Assembly (NCBI GenBank): GCA_022385805.1
Contig: MU277680.1
Span: 256,693 to 320,692, forward strand
Origin: Pilatotrama ljubarskyi
Lineage: Eukaryota; Basidiomycota; Agaricomycetes; Polyporales; Polyporaceae
Direction: 5' to 3'
DNA: 64,000 nucleotides
Part shown: piece after piece, positions 36,268-49,443 of the stretch
How the letters are laid out: each line of letters opens with the position of its first letter
Numbering within the stretch: position 1 is the first letter of the stretch
Program-made: the position numbers and the translations under genes
The notes under the pieces: generated by a model
Told to the model about the DNA's origin: nothing
The model's input: the letters and a program-made list of their open reading frames with translations, nothing else
The model's database searches: none

Positions 36268-38575
36268 ATGTATCTCTGTACCTGTGCTCTCCTCGCGCTC
36301 TTCGCGGTCTCTCCAGTCTGGGCAGCCCCGACGGGCTCGCACCTCCTCCGGAGACAAAACCAGAACTCTGACACCGCCGGGAGTCTCCCACAAGCCATAT
36401 GGGTGCGTCGCATCCATCCCGCTTCCTGACCCGGGTCTGAATACAGTTGTGACCCGCCGCGTAGATACCACTCGTCGTGATCGGCATCCTGCTCTTCGCT
36501 GGCATGGCTGTCGCATGCGGCGGCCGGCGGTTCCGCGGGTGGTCAGCGAACTGGGGCACCAGCGTCGCACAGGCAGCGGGGGTGACCACGGGCACGACCA
36601 CCGCCACGGCACGGGAGCTCACCGCTGACCAGCTGGCGGGCAACACTCGCAACGGCGGCAATGCTGCGACGACGACGAATGCGGCGAATGGTGGGACGAA
36701 TAGGGCGCGGAGGCCGAGACGGAACCGGCGTACTCCGAGCCAGATATCGACCCACTCGCTGCCTGCGTACAACAAGGAACCGGGCGAGCAGGAGATCGTG
36801 ATCGTTAGGTAAGTTTAGGCGCACCTATCATGACATATCCTCGGTCCTGCGGCGGGATTGCCCTGCTCGTGTTGCGGTACGTTCAGGCGTAACGGACGAA
36901 GGGCTAACTATCTGTGTACAGGGGCGCGGAAGACATGGAAGACATGCCAATACCCATTACAGTGACCATGCCCGTCGTAGACGAACAAGGACCCGACACA
37001 CCCGAAGGATCAATCGACCTTACCAGGCAGACGTCCATGTACGTTCCAATGCCAAATACGCCCACCGACATGCCACTGCTCCACAACAACGAGTACGACC
37101 CGCAGCATCGCCTGAGCGCAGTGCCCTCCGAGTATGCGACGCGTAGGAGCTTCGACAGCGTCATGAGCTCCGACGACAACTCGCATGCCCGCTACCTGGA
37201 TGATGCGCCACCGTACGAGGCTGTCGCTCTTGATAGCACGGCTGATCTGCCAGCGCCTGCCCCTACATCAGCGGCTGCGCCTCCCACAGGCTCGTCATCT
37301 ACTGCGCAAGCGTCCCAGGAGCGAGCGTCCACGGAGCAGCAGCCGGGCACTGGCTCGACGCGTCGGCGGTCAATGTTCATGTCGATCTTCAACCCGCGCA
37401 ACTCGCGTCTCGGGCCCTCTCCCGTCCCTACCACCTCTGCCACCTCAGAGTCCCGGACCAGCACCCACACGCGCGAGGGCTCCGGTCCATCCGTTATCTC
37501 CGTCGCCCCGTCCGAGCGCGAGCCCCGCCCACGGAGTCGCGTGCGGCACCGCCCGTCGCACTCCGGCTCGAGCTCGATGTTCAGCCTGCTCTCGCGGACG
37601 CGCTCGAACGGGAACCTTGTCGGCGGCGCAGACCGGCTCACGTCGCCGTCGATGATCAGCCTCAACTCGATCTCGTCACCGCTCTCACACACGCTCGTCC
37701 GGACCGAGTTCACGTACCCGAAGAGCGGGCCCACGCCCGAGCAGCTCCGGCTGATTTCGAGCAGGGAGAGCTTTGCGCGGTTCGGTGTGCCGTACGGTCC
37801 CGACGCGGTTGCGTACGCGGCGTCGACATCGAGGGTCGAGCTGGAGCCGCCTCCTGGGTTCGAGGAGGTGGCTGGGAGCGCAGGCGCGGGTCCGTCCTCT
37901 CCTGAGCAGAACAGCGCCTCTGGTTCGCTGCTCTCGTCGTCCTCGGACGAGAGGAACGACAGTCCCAGTCCTGGTCCGGCTCATGAGGCTGAGGGCGCGG
38001 AAACGAATGCGGCGGAGCCGGGTTCGTCAAGCAGTGCCATGTCTGCGGGAGTACCGCAGTCCGGATCGTCAGTTGCAACGGAAGTGGATGAAACTAGTAG
38101 ACCTCTGTCCGCAGGCGATGGAATCACCACTGAACGCTCAGAGGCAATCCCTCAAGCCAAGCTGTCTCCCCCCTCAGCGGCACTAGCTCTCCCCGTGTCG
38201 TCCGCGTCTTCGGAATCTGCAAGCTTATCGTCGCCCACTGCCCTGCTGACACCGCCAGCAACCTCATCTGCAGCTTCCCCTACGACCTTCAGCGCCCCTC
38301 CGTCCGCGTATAAAGGCACGGTCACTACGGCTTCGCTCCCGTCACGGGCGACCTCCCGCGCGAGCTCATACATGACATTCCAAACCGCCGACGAGTCGCT
38401 CTACGCATCCGAGCCCCCTACTCCGACCGCATCGCGGCCTGATCTGCACGCAGGAGACGAGGAGTACGAGAGCGCAGCCGAGACGCCCGTGAGCGAGTCC
38501 GCGCCATCTACGCCACGACTCGCACCACGACATATGCACGAAAGTACAGACACGACCATCACGCCCGACAGATGA
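36268..38575 (+). CDS. Single-pass membrane protein with long Ser/Thr/Pro-rich cytosolic tail
   Basis: Three exons, 36268-36402, 36465-36808, 36922-38575, give 710 residues. MYLCTCALLALFAVSPVWA is a signal peptide, followed by a short RRQNQ-containing ectodomain of about 25 residues and one membrane helix (IPLVVIGILLFAGMAVA, about 46-62). A TARELTADQLAGN segment repeats the motif found four times in the gene at 28360-29915, and LPAYNKEPGEQEIVIVR plus GAEDMED match it too. The tail is low complexity with many S, T and P residues. This architecture (tiny ectodomain, one TM, Arg-rich juxtamembrane part, PAYNKEPG-like motif) recurs in basidiomycete proteins without assigned function. Possible roles such as signalling adaptor are speculation. 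Confidence 0.75.
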
Positions 38576-40157
38576 GCTCCCCCATCTTGGACGCCTCATC
38601 TCTATCATCAGTCGGCAGGACTTGGTGACTCCGATTAATGGACTACTTCCTTTTTTTTTCCTGAGGTCGGACGCGGTTTTGTAGTACGTTCGCCTGCTAC
38701 GTTCCTCGCATCCTTTCTTCCTGCATGCTCCGATCTCTATACCGTCGCTCTGCGTGGCGCTTCGTCCTCTTTCGGCCTGCTCGCGTTCTCAAGCGGGCTG
38801 CCATGACCGACTCATGGACGTTCTATGCTCCTTCCGCCTCCTAGCTAGCGTCGGATCCACTTCCAAGCCTCGTGTTCCGTTCGCTCCCCGCATTTGCACA
38901 TGTGTACCACCATCATAGGCTCTATCCCCTGCGACACCTCTCCTGCATCTCCTATCCCCATCTCCTCTGGATCTCTGGCATTGCATCTACCGCTCCCCCT
39001 ACTGCTTAATAGACCCTCCCTCTACCCCTCCCCGAAACGCCCCCTCACACTGATATTGATAGAGCTTACCCCTGCGTCCTGCTGTTATTGCCTCGCTACG
39101 ACCCCCGCGGGGGCTTCTGTCCCTTATGCTGTGTTTATGATATTGCTTGGTCCGGCCATGGGCCTTGCATCCTATTCCATCTTCCCTCGGGAGAAGCTGC
39201 ATATGCGAGTCTCGCGAGTAAGTCCCTCGCACATTTGTAGAGCCCGGTATGTTGCCTCGCGGGTTCCAGTGGCAGAGCCGCTGGCGCTGCCGGCGGCAAT
39301 TGCAAGGGTGTGGGTTCGGAATCCGCGAATGGGAGGACGATCGACCTTTGTTCAAGTTCCTCTGCTACTCTGCACCGTACACCAATATTGCCATAACCTC
39401 CTTACGACGCCCGTCTCACTCTCCGCCATGCTCTGTATATCTGAGACGGGATGTCTGAATGTTGACCAGTCGTTGCAGATCCTAATTGACACTTGAAGTA
39501 TAGTCATCAGCTTGGGCGGACAACGCCGACTTGCAAGCACGAGCGGACGGGTCAGGTACGTTGCATTCAGTCAATACACCCACATTTACCAGGCCCGCTG
39601 CTGGGTATTAAACAAAGCACCCAGTAGAAGATAGCTACGAATGCAGAAGTGGCGGTCTCTGTCGTCCTAAGTCCGCTTATCGCGCCCAAATGCTAGGATG
39701 CCAACGAGGCCCCGGTCCGCGCACCGTCTGTGGGAGAGTTCTCTCAGAGAATGTCGGAGAAATGCTGGTACGTTGCCCACCTGAACGCGCGGGGACGTGC
39801 GCAGATGTGTCGTACGTCCGTGTCTAGGCTAAATCTTCGCATCCTGACCCCCGCCCACATGGTCCTCCACGTCCCTTCCGTGTCCCGGCCTATAGTAGCT
39901 GGAAGGCGATACCGAATTGATGAGACTGGGTACAATCTCTCTGTAAGCGTTGCATCACTTCAGGTACTCGCCGCCCGGGACCCAGTCCACTGGGATCAGC
40001 CGCCGCGCGGCGCGCTGCTCGCCGTCTGACCTTTTGTTGTCGCCCGGGAACCGAAGACGAGTATAAATATGCGATGGCACGCATCTTGCGGAGGCGTGCC
40101 CTCACAGTCTGAGGTCGCTCGCTGCTTGCGCTACCCCACAGTAGTCGCCAGCCCGGC
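38576..40157. other. Long intergenic region
   Basis: About 1.6 kb; the first part is pyrimidine-rich 3' sequence with a T10 run near 38650. I could not support any exon, RNA gene or repeat. It likely includes the promoter of the S41 peptidase gene. Confidence 0.4.
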
Positions 40158-43146
40158 ATGTCGTCCCTCCTCGGTCGCCTCACTGCTCTCGTAGCTCTCA
40201 GCGCCGTACCAGCTGCGATTGCAGCGCCGCCGCCCACGGCTGCTGACCCGTGCGCAAAGATTGCCGGAAAGCTCTTTGCGCCTCCGGCGGACGCACTGGC
40301 GTGCATGAAGTCGTTCCCGTTCAACGAGACGCTGAGGCAGAACGTGCTGACAGTGATTTCGCGGGTGTTCGATTTCTACACGTTTGAGGACTACTACTTG
40401 AAGTCGCCGCCGCCGTTCCAAGACTCGACGACGAACATTCGCGCGCAGCTTGCGAGGATCAATCGGACGCACTACGAGGTCAGTACGGCGCTCACGTCCG
40501 ACAGGGTCATGCGGGCTCACGTTGGCGAGTAGACGGACTTCGACTTCAACAAGGACGTGTATGACTTCACCACCCAACTGAATGATGGACATACCCGTAG
40601 GTGACGCTCCTACCGAGAGGCGGTTGTTAGCTCACAGATGCGAAGGTTGGTTCCCCGACTGCTACACGCAGTTCCAGAACCTGCTCCCAGCCCCCGTTGT
40701 GACGCTCGAGGAGAACGGCGTACAGAACGTCTTCGTCGCGCCGGACTCCGTAGAGTTCGTCTCGCTGCTCGGCACAAACTTCACGTCCTTCTTCGATTCG
40801 ATCAAGTTCGACTTCAGGCGCCTTGCCGGCGCGAAGGTGCTTGAGATCGAGGGCGTGGATGCGTATGCGTACGCGCAGCGCATCGCCGAGACGCAGTCTG
40901 GCAATTTCTTGGACCTCGGCGTGCGCATCAACAGCGCCTTCAGTAGCTACCGTATTTCCGGGACCGACTTCTCGCAGCGCTTCGGTGACATCTCGGGGCC
41001 GCAGTTCCCTACGCAGAACACGCTCACGATGAGGCTCATCCCCGTCAACTCGACCAGGGTGGAGACTGTCAAGGTTCCGTTCCTGGCAAGCTATCTGGGG
41101 GCGCCCTTCTCGAACCGCGAGGAATTGTGAGTAAATCATTCATGTTCCGTCGTACGTTTAACTCAAGTCACTTGGCAGCTGGGCTCTCAACTGCGCTGCT
41201 AATGAGGGAACGAACGGAGTCGACTTCAAAAACTCTGCGCAACTGGAGAAACTGAAGGCCAATCGGAGTAAGAAGCTCGCGAGGGCCGCCATTGTCGATA
41301 ATTCTGCGAAGAATGCCGTCGGCCTTCCCTCTCAGTTCGAGCCCACGCTTCCCCCGGTGAACGGTAGCGAGGGTGTGATCAAGTCCTTCATCCTCCCTGA
41401 CAAGAAGACTGGGGTGGTAAGTGTCCAGATGGCAATAGAGGATATGACGGCACTTATGAAGACATCTCTGATCTAGATGTTCGTTGGCTCCTTCGAGCCC
41501 GACGATTTCGACCAGTTCCAGACAGACGTTCAGGCCACTATCACTCAGTTCAAGAAATCAGGCGTGAGCCAGCTCCTGGTGGATCTCACCAACAACGGCG
41601 GTAGGGCTCTTCGTTGCGTAGTTCAGCGCGCTTCCGACTGACTGGGGGCTTGCCTGTCTTAGGCGGATTTGTTTGTCTGGGCCAGTTCCTGCATGCTTTC
41701 CTGACGGGCACTAAGAGTCTCGGAAACTTCCCTAATCCGTGCGTTCTGCGGTCCCGCAAACTATTCCCTCGTCTCTGAGACTGGGATCTGCAGGGGATTC
41801 GAGTCGACGAACCGCGCAAACCCGCTTGCCCAGAAGATCGTGGCCTCCGACATCGGGCTGGGTGTCACCTCTGCGATTGCATTTTATCCTGCCGACAACT
41901 GTGAGTTTACGCGAAAACATACTGAGACCATCGGCTGAGCCAGCCATGAAGGGGCGTTCCTCAGCAACGACACCGAGATGTCTCCGAGGAACAACTACAT
42001 GAAGCCCCCTTCAAGCAGGATCATCAACGGTCAGACGTTCGTAGAGTCACAGCGCTTCTTGGTCAGTCGACGCCTAGCGACCGCTTGCAACTGTGCTCAC
42101 CATGAGGATAGGACGTCTGTCCCTTTAGTGTGGACCTCCCCGAGGACCCTCCGTTTGACCCAAAGTGCGTATCTCGACTTGATCAGTAAGTAGATAATTT
42201 CTGAACGCCGACCTACAGGAAGATCGCGATTGGTGGGTGTCTCCCGAGCTCCACGAATCAGACGAGACCTCAATGCTGACGCTTGCATGGGGCAGTCGGC
42301 AACGGAAACTGCGCATCTACATGCGCCATGTTCAGCACGCTCATGAACGAGCGCCACAACACCACCATCGCAGTCTTCGGTGGCAAGCCCGGACTGCCGA
42401 TGCAGTTCAAGGGTGCGTTCATGGTTGGGTGATACAACGTTGACCGGCGACTAAACATATCTTCAATTGGTCATGCTCTAGGTATGGCGGGCAACCAGGT
42501 ATTGGAGTGGTTCGACATCGACTCGGAGATCAAGACAGCGAACCTGAAGGACGTGAGTAGGGCTGATCTGATCTCACTGTTTGAAGCTGACAGCGTACCG
42601 CCAGGACCCGTTGGCGCCTCCGGACCTGTAAGTGATCCCGTATGATTACCAGCTACGAATTCGGCCACTGACGGGTGGCTTCGCCGCGTCGCAGCCTTGT
42701 TTCGGGTGACTTCCGGTGAGTGTAACGACCCACAGACACTTCCAAAGACTGACGTCGTCCGACCCCTCATAGGCACAACTGGCGGATTGGTGAGTTGACC
42801 TAAAGGAACGCATCGGACGACCCTGACCTGCCCCCAACAGCTTACAGCTTCCTCGATGAGACGCTCCCGATCGGTGAGTACCCCCTGATCTTCATAGTAC
42901 TCTCAACTGACTCCGACTCTGACTCTTTTCCAGAATACAAGTCTGAGCTGCCTCACTGTGAGTAACGGCCATCACTCAGGTTCTCCGCTCCGTCTGATAA
43001 ATCTCTTGCAGTCCGCTTCCCGTATACCGTCGACACGTACAACAACCCCCAGAATCTCTGGACCTTTGCGTGGGTGCCTTCCCGTCCATGGCGATACTAC
43101 TTATCTCATCATCATTGTTCACAGGGCCAAGCAACTCCTCGGGTGA
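40158..43146 (+). CDS. Secreted S41-family (CPAF-like) peptidase
   Basis: The protein starts with the signal peptide MSSLLGRLTALVALSAVPAAIA. Blocks follow in order: ADPCAKIAGKLF, FDFYTFEDYYLKSPPP, VYDFTTQLNDGHT, WFPDCYTQFQNL, GAKVLEIEGVDAYAYA, FVGSFEPDDFDQFQ, LLVDLTNNGG (core strand of the S41 fold), GNGNCASTCAMFSTLMNE with the probable nucleophile Ser, and VFGGKPGLPMQFKGM. About 18 introns of 45-75 nt cut the gene; the last exons are only 15-50 nt, ending FAAKQLLG then TGA at 43144-43146. The S41 family includes tail-specific and CPAF-like serine peptidases; many agaricomycetes encode secreted members of unknown substrate. The catalytic Lys/His partners were not located with certainty. Confidence 0.75.
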
Positions 43147-43771
43147 GGCTCAAGAAGACTGGTTAGAGCTGCGACGGGTGGGAACGTACTGTCCTAGCTA
43201 GACATCGATAAAAGGGAGCCGAGACCGCGACTTCATGCGGTATATCTCGAACTCTGAGAGCGTGGGAGGGAAACAGACTGTCGACTTCTATTGCTCACCC
43301 TGACGACACCGTACCCGATGGCAGTTCCGGACTGGGACGTGGCGGGCAGAGTTGGTCTGTTCCGTTCTCACGTGCCAGCTGTACAGGGCGCGGATGTAGT
43401 AGGCGCCCGTAAACGCAATTCGTGACGAGCTACGGCTTGCCGGGGAGCATATGAACGGTATGGCGGGATGGCGAGTACTTGAGTACTTGAGGAGGTAGAC
43501 CGGTGTCGCGTCAGCATGCTGCAGGGTGTTTCATGATGCACAACCGGAGCGGGTTTCTCGGGGTTACTTATCACAACGTCGGTGACGGTCCCGCGTTCCT
43601 GCGACCATCCGTCTGACTTTGCGCTGTCACCGCCACAAGACACAGTCGGCAGAGGCAGATACCGAAGCCGTGAATTGCGCATGTTTTGCCTACAGTGTTC
43701 GGTGTTCTGACTCCGGATGTTCGTTCGTTCATCTTCATAGCCATCCTACTTACTCCCCCCGAGCACCGTCA
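43147..43771. other. Intergenic region
   Basis: Promoter space for the alpha/beta hydrolase gene; nothing else recognised. Confidence 0.4.
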
Positions 43772-45473
43772 ATGACCGCCGTGCAGATGGACTCGCCCAC
43801 GTTTCCTCCGCCAGAGCCGTACGAGCTCCCGACATGCAATCCGAGGAACCTAGTACCCTTAGAAGCGCCAGAACCTAGCGGTGCACCAGCACTGCCATTG
43901 CCTCCTCGCAGTTCGCTTCTGGACCCGTGGTTTACGTTGACCACCCACCTGATTCCTGCCGCGTCTCCACGGACGACCCCGAACATCCCCCTTCCGCCGC
44001 TCCCAAAGTGGTCCGCGAACAAGGACGAGTTCAAGGCTTCTGTTGCAAGAACCGCGCAGGAAGTCCTATCCATCAAGGAGAAGCAATGGCGCGGCGAACT
44101 GGATCACCTGCCTCTAGGCCGCAAGCCCATGTGGAACTGTATTAATCGCTATGTCAGGAAGCGGGACACCAAGAATGGCGGCCTGGCTAGAGGAGTCACT
44201 CTGTTCTTTGCCCATGCGAATGGATTTCCCAAGGAAGTAGGTGATAGCGTGCTCCTCACATCTATGCCACACGTCCTGAGTCGTTCTCTAGATATGGGAG
44301 CCTGCGCTCCAACGCCTAGTGGCAGACTATGATGCCCAGGCCCAATATTCAATAAGCGAAATCTGGCTCTGGGAAGCAAGAAATCATGGCGATGCTGCGC
44401 TCGTCAACAGAGAGCATCTGGATGGCATCTGTGAGCCTTGCCGTCTTGCACGAGCCTGATCACATTCTCACTCCTGTCTTAGATGATTGGCGAGACAACA
44501 CGAGAGATATACTCCATTTCCTCTGTTACTACTTACCCGCCTCGGCGTCGAGTGTCTCTCTACCCACTCATCTGCCTCGCGTGCCCGAAGCGGAAGCCGG
44601 CCAACGCCTGTCCCATGGCTTGCAGGAACGCAACATGGTCTTCGTAGCACACTCCTTCGGCGCCTGCAGCACGTAAGTCATATGCAAATATGCCTGGCAA
44701 CTTGCTCAAGTGGAGGTGATAGCGTTCGTGCTGCAATTGCGCACCCCGCCTTGTTCAAATCTATCATACTGGTCGACGCTATGATCCTGCCCACGCCAGA
44801 CGCGAAGACGGTTAGTAGCGAGTCCACTCGGAACTACGTTATAGGTGCCATTCAGAGACGGGACGGGTGGTTATCTCGGTAAGCAGTCCGATCCCATCCT
44901 TCCCTACGAGGCAGGCCTACTCACGTCCCGTCCCATTATCAGAGAGGAAGCGCATCGTCAATTCTCGGCCATACCTTTCTTCAGGGCCTGGGATCCCGCA
45001 GTCCTCGACATCTACGTCGAATGCGGGCTTTACGAGGCTGAGGACGGCCAGATCAAACTGAAGATGCCCGGGATTCAGGAAGGGGTCTGCTTCGCGGAGA
45101 ATCACGTCCCCTACGAGACTTTCGAGCTGCTCCCTACGTTGGACGAGCGCGTCGAGCTCCGGTGGCTCGTAGCCGGAAAGCTGCCTCCTCGGTGAGTATC
45201 GGTGATCGAACCAGCTCGCTCGAATATACGCTCATGTCGGACACAGGGATCACGAACCTCGTAGGAAGACCGTGTGGAGGCGGCCCGCGAATTCATCTCA
45301 CATCCGCATGCCAGCGGGGCATCTCATCGCGCAAGAGGCTCCATCTGACCTCGGTGAGTGCACGCTTGTATCGCGCCACATACAAGAAAGACCAACATGA
45401 GCGCGTCGTTTCAGCTAAGGAGATCCACGAGTTCCTCAACAGCAGATACGGCTTGCAGAAGTCTTTGCTATAG
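43772..45473 (+). CDS. Alpha/beta hydrolase-fold protein
   Basis: Seven exons, 43772-44236, 44292-44430, 44483-44672, 44723-44878, 44943-45191, 45247-45353, 45415-45473, give 454 residues. The oxyanion-strand motif LFFAHANGFPKE, IWLWEARNHGD and the nucleophile elbow VAHSFGACST (A-H-S-F-G, Ser as nucleophile) are typical of alpha/beta hydrolases, as is SIILVDAMILP after it. The C-terminal histidine may be in RKTVWRR...HIRMPAGHL. The N-terminal 75 residues are Pro-rich. No signal peptide, and the C-terminus ...GLQKSLL is not a clear peroxisomal signal. Members of this type are often annotated as toxin-biosynthesis or peroxisomal lipase-like proteins, but the substrate cannot be read from the sequence. 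Confidence 0.75.
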
Positions 45474-45627
45474 AACCTAGGCCGGCGTAAGGCATAGATG
45501 GAGGATCAGGCAGCCCTGGCACCATAGGCACGGGCGTTGATCATACAATAACTCAGCTGCGCCGTCAATATGAATACAATATGGGCCCCTGGGATACACC
45601 GGGTCCGTGTACCACAGCGTATCGTCA

Positions 45628-47558
45628 TTACATGCGGACGCCAGCCACAAGTATGATCGCCACTACAAATGCGGCGAAGATGAGTACACCACTCGCTGCA
45701 GCGGCTACGCGGCATCTGCGTATCCACGGGTCCACGGTGCTCGATCTTGGTAAGCACCTCTTCAGCTTCCTTGTCGACATCGCGCTGCCGGTGGACGACG
45801 GGGCGAGCGACTCGAGCGACGGCGCAAGGAGCGGGTACCACGACTTCGCCTTGATTCGCCGCTCTGCAGCGCCGTTGATCGCCTTGACCTTCTCTGGCAT
45901 GGGCACGCCCGCGTCCGCCCGTCTCTTGCCCTTGGTGGTCTCCCGCGGCCCCTGCGCGCCGCCCTTGCGTCGCCGATGCCACAATGGGAGCACTGGCCCG
46001 GTCTCTGCGGCAAGTCCGTCCGATGCCACCTCCCCCGTTGTAGTGAGGAGCCAGCCGCCGATGAGCCAGCACCAGGGTGCGACGAAGCCGACCCAGAAGA
46101 GTATGCACGCGTAGCTCGCCTTGATTCTCCCTCGTTTCTGTGCAGAGGGCGGGAGGACGAAGCGGTCTGAGCCGAAGGACTTATCCTTGAACCAGCGCTT
46201 GTTGAGGAACGACTCTGAGACTGAGGCCGACGACGTGGAGCGCGAATACGTCGGTCGCGTCTCCGTCGAGCGACGCGGGGTCATGAGTGAGTCTGAGGCA
46301 GTGCTGGGACGCAAGCTTCTGCGGCTCGTCGGACGCAGGCCCAACTCGGTATCATTTAGGTCGACGTCGAACAGGCCCTCCGGGAGCGGATGATGAGTCT
46401 GACCAGGGCGCTGGGTCGCATCCGTCTCTTCTGTGTCCGTCCCATCCGTTGCACTCGATGCCGCGTAGTCGCGAGCGACGAATATGGGTGGATCGACTTC
46501 AGCCACGGGCGAATTGAGCGAGGGCGCGGTGATGAAGCTGCTCGTGCGCGCGGACGCGCCGTCCTCGTAGATTACGGATACCTTGTTGGTCTGGATTGGG
46601 CTACCTATTACGGTTGGAAGTGTCGGCCCTGCGAGACGCGACTTGCGTGGTGCCGAAGCCAGAGCCGGTGAGGGTGAACCATGAGGCACACCCATTGCGT
46701 TCTGGAAGTCGGGGCGAAGGTCGAGCGGTGGGATGCTCGGCGGCGCGATCGACGCGTTGGAACGGAAAGTGCTTGCGGACGTTTGACTTATGGAACGCTT
46801 GAGCGGACGATTGATGAACGCACTGTGCGCTGGAGAGTGGCCGCCTGCGCCTCTCAGGTCAGTCATGCCGGCGCTTCGGGACGCATCGACTGCTATGCGA
46901 AGGGCTTACCGATCCTGTCAAACGTTCTTGCGGAGTCTGGAGTTCTAGGTGCACTCTCCAGTGACTTCTTTCTCTGAGGCGGAAAGTGATGCGTCTCGTG
47001 TATGGGCGACAGCTGCTTGGGCACGTTGTGGCTGCGGGTGGAGCGCACGCTGTCTCCGTCCGAGTCCTCCGAGGCGTATGCTGAGTCGGCAGCAAACCCG
47101 ACCGAAAGCGAACTGCGCTTGCCGACCGACGATGGCCTGTACGCCTGCGAAGCCGACGCCGTCGACAAGGGCGAGACCAGAAGGGACGGAGAGGACGCTG
47201 AGTGGCTCATCGAATACGGCTGCGCCTGCAAGTGTGTTCCCCACATGGGCTGTGCGTGGACCGACGCGGGACTCTCCCGGCCACTCTGTTGCTGCGAGTT
47301 GGGTTGGGGCGTTTTCCAGGAGACATGCGAAGGGCCTGGACGTGGAGAATCCATACCGGAGTGGAGCGAGACGTGCGAAGTATGGTGTCGTGCGAGAAGA
47401 GGGGCGCTGTCCGAGTGCTGTGTCCCCAAGCTCAACCGCAAGCCGTTCTCGTTGAGCCGATCGTCGACTCTAGCGTCCGCACCTGTTTCGGGAAGGCGGG
47501 ATCGGTCCGAATTGGAGGCGGGACTAGGTTGGAATATGCGCGAGAGGGAGCTGAGCAT
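45628..47558 (-). CDS. Ser-rich protein with two C-terminal transmembrane helices
   Basis: Two exons, 47558-46910 and 46850-45628, give 623 residues; the join turns RIG into RIGAGGHSPAHSAF in phase. The first 400 residues are disordered, rich in Ser and Pro, with SFLNKRWFKDKSFGSDRFVLPPSAQKRGR just before the first membrane helix (ACILFWVGFVAPWCWLIGGWLL). About 100 residues later a second helix (VAAAASGVLIFAAFVVAIILVAGV) ends the protein. Both ends are therefore probably on the same side. Fungal proteins with a serine-rich head and this KDKSFGSDRF-like juxtamembrane block are known only as hypothetical. The start is set at the first ATG of the exon (MLSSLSRIF); a non-ATG upstream extension is unlikely. 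Confidence 0.7.
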
Positions 47559-49443
47559 TTTGGTCCCGTTGTTCGCCAAAGTCGGCAGGATCAGTCGAAC
47601 AAGAGGTCACCAGCCGTGAGGGATGATGCAGACGAGAGAAAGGCTCCAGCGAGACGTACGACGTCTACTAGTTATACAACAGAGCGCGCTGCGCCACGGG
47701 GAAAGGGCCGGGAAGCGGGAAGAAGAGCAGGGCTTCGCCTCGTTCGATGTGCAAATGAACGCCATGCGTCCTCCGGCGGGAGGCTGACGAGGCATGCGCC
47801 AGGTCAAGGAATTCACAGCGAAATCCCCACAAGGCCCAGCGTACATTCCCGTCACGATCGCAGTTTATGGGTGAGGCTGACAGGGTGGTTCGCGTGTGGC
47901 TTCAGTCTGTGCTGCATGCCGATCGGTTTGAGCCAGACAGAAGTAGCAGACAAGTGAGGAAGACTTACAGGCTCTTAGCTGCCTGCGCGCAAGTCGGGAC
48001 ATGGAGGTCGGGATGAAGGCGCACTCCGAACGGGAAGCGCCCGCACTCGCGGACACTTGTGGCGCTGCCGCGCACAACTCCTCCTTGCACTTGTTCGCCC
48101 ACCTCTTGCCGACGATCTCTTGCTCGTCGTCTCCGCGAGCACTGAGATATGGCTCGTTTATATCGCGAGCCTGAAGAGTACTGTCGATCCAACAGCGTCG
48201 CACCGGAAATGGTCTGTCGGAGCTTGACATCCACTGGCAAGTCCTCGTCAATTGTCCTTGAAATCGCCGTGCTACGCCTGCGACGCTCATGGAAGCTGTG
48301 GATCCTAGTCGATGTGGGCTGTGCCTTCTACTTGCCGCTACTGTGCAGCATTTGCTCTTCCTTCTCTCTCGCGTCCTGCTCGGTGAAGTGAGGCCTGCTT
48401 GCTACTCGACCAGGCTTCTCGCGCTCCGCTGCGGACGAAAGCTTCGCTCAGTGTAGCCGATGCCAGGATGTTCGCAACGCGGGGGTTCCCCTCCTCGCCG
48501 GACGCACACGCATACGGGTACGCCGCCCGGAGAAACTCTCCAAGACCATGTTCCCGTCTCGCCACCACGATCTGTCCGGGTGGACGGCTCCGACTCTATC
48601 GTCGACCGATTCACTTCCTCTCCACTGTCTCCCATAACACTCACTTGGCGCGAAGAAACCCCGTTCTGGACGCCGCACGCTTCGCCTGCATGGACTAGGA
48701 GGAAGACGGGGTCGCAGGTCGTGTAGGTCGCTTCAGGAGGAGGTTTGGAGGGCTTGGCGAGCAGCGGATTTACATGCGCCAGATGGATCAGGCCAGTGGT
48801 GAAGCTCTTTGGCTAGTCCGGGCGGACGAGAAGGCGAAAGGGAAAACCGCGAAGAGCCCTTTCACGAGCTGTAGGTCTCCCACACCCCCGCGAAGCGTCC
48901 GGAGAATTCACCTTGACCCGGCCAGATCTGGACAGAACATCTGCTAGTGGTTCGTGTGAAGCGCGTTATTCAGCTGTGGATGTTGCGCGTCCATCTGATC
49001 ATTCACAAGGAGGACCTTTGCGGCGTAACGCACAAGAGACGGCCTGGCGCTTTGGACCTTCCCCAAGTCACGCAGGCAGCCCTTGCCCTGTAGTAGGCAC
49101 GCATATGTAGATTCCCTTAACCGAGTTGGAAAGACCATATAGCTGTCGATACTCCTGCAGGTTGATTGCTAGACGCCGGACGGCGTCATAAGACGCCCCG
49201 CCGACCGCAACACTTAATGATAGAAGACGTAGGCATGGGGAGTTCGCCTCGCGCACTCGATGGTCCGGCTCGGTCCGGGATGCATCGAGGCAGGATCAAT
49301 GTTCCAGTGGGAATCCAGATACGACAATCCCACATCGGCGCCTGCGCGGCCAGCACTCATCCAGAACGCCCTGCCATCGCTCACTTCGCATCCGCCGCTG
49401 GAGCTTCCCACACGACAGGACTCACATCGTGACTGAAGTCGGA
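47559..49443. other. Long intergenic region
   Basis: About 1.9 kb between divergent genes. No stretch shows family resemblance, consistent frame plus splice sites, or a repeat. It is GC-average and simply holds both promoters as far as I can see; a small untypical gene cannot be excluded. Confidence 0.35.

Noticed and set aside
39230..39320. GC-rich tRNA-like stretch (gttccagtggcagagccgctgg)
   Set aside because: I could not form an acceptor stem or find proper A and B boxes.
38894..39496. 200-codon plus-strand frame
   Set aside because: Leu/Pro/Ser-rich sequence translated from pyrimidine-rich intergenic DNA, with no recognisable motif.
47559..49443. Several 60-140 codon frames on both strands
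   Set aside because: None shows a domain, signal peptide or connectable exons; composition is irregular.
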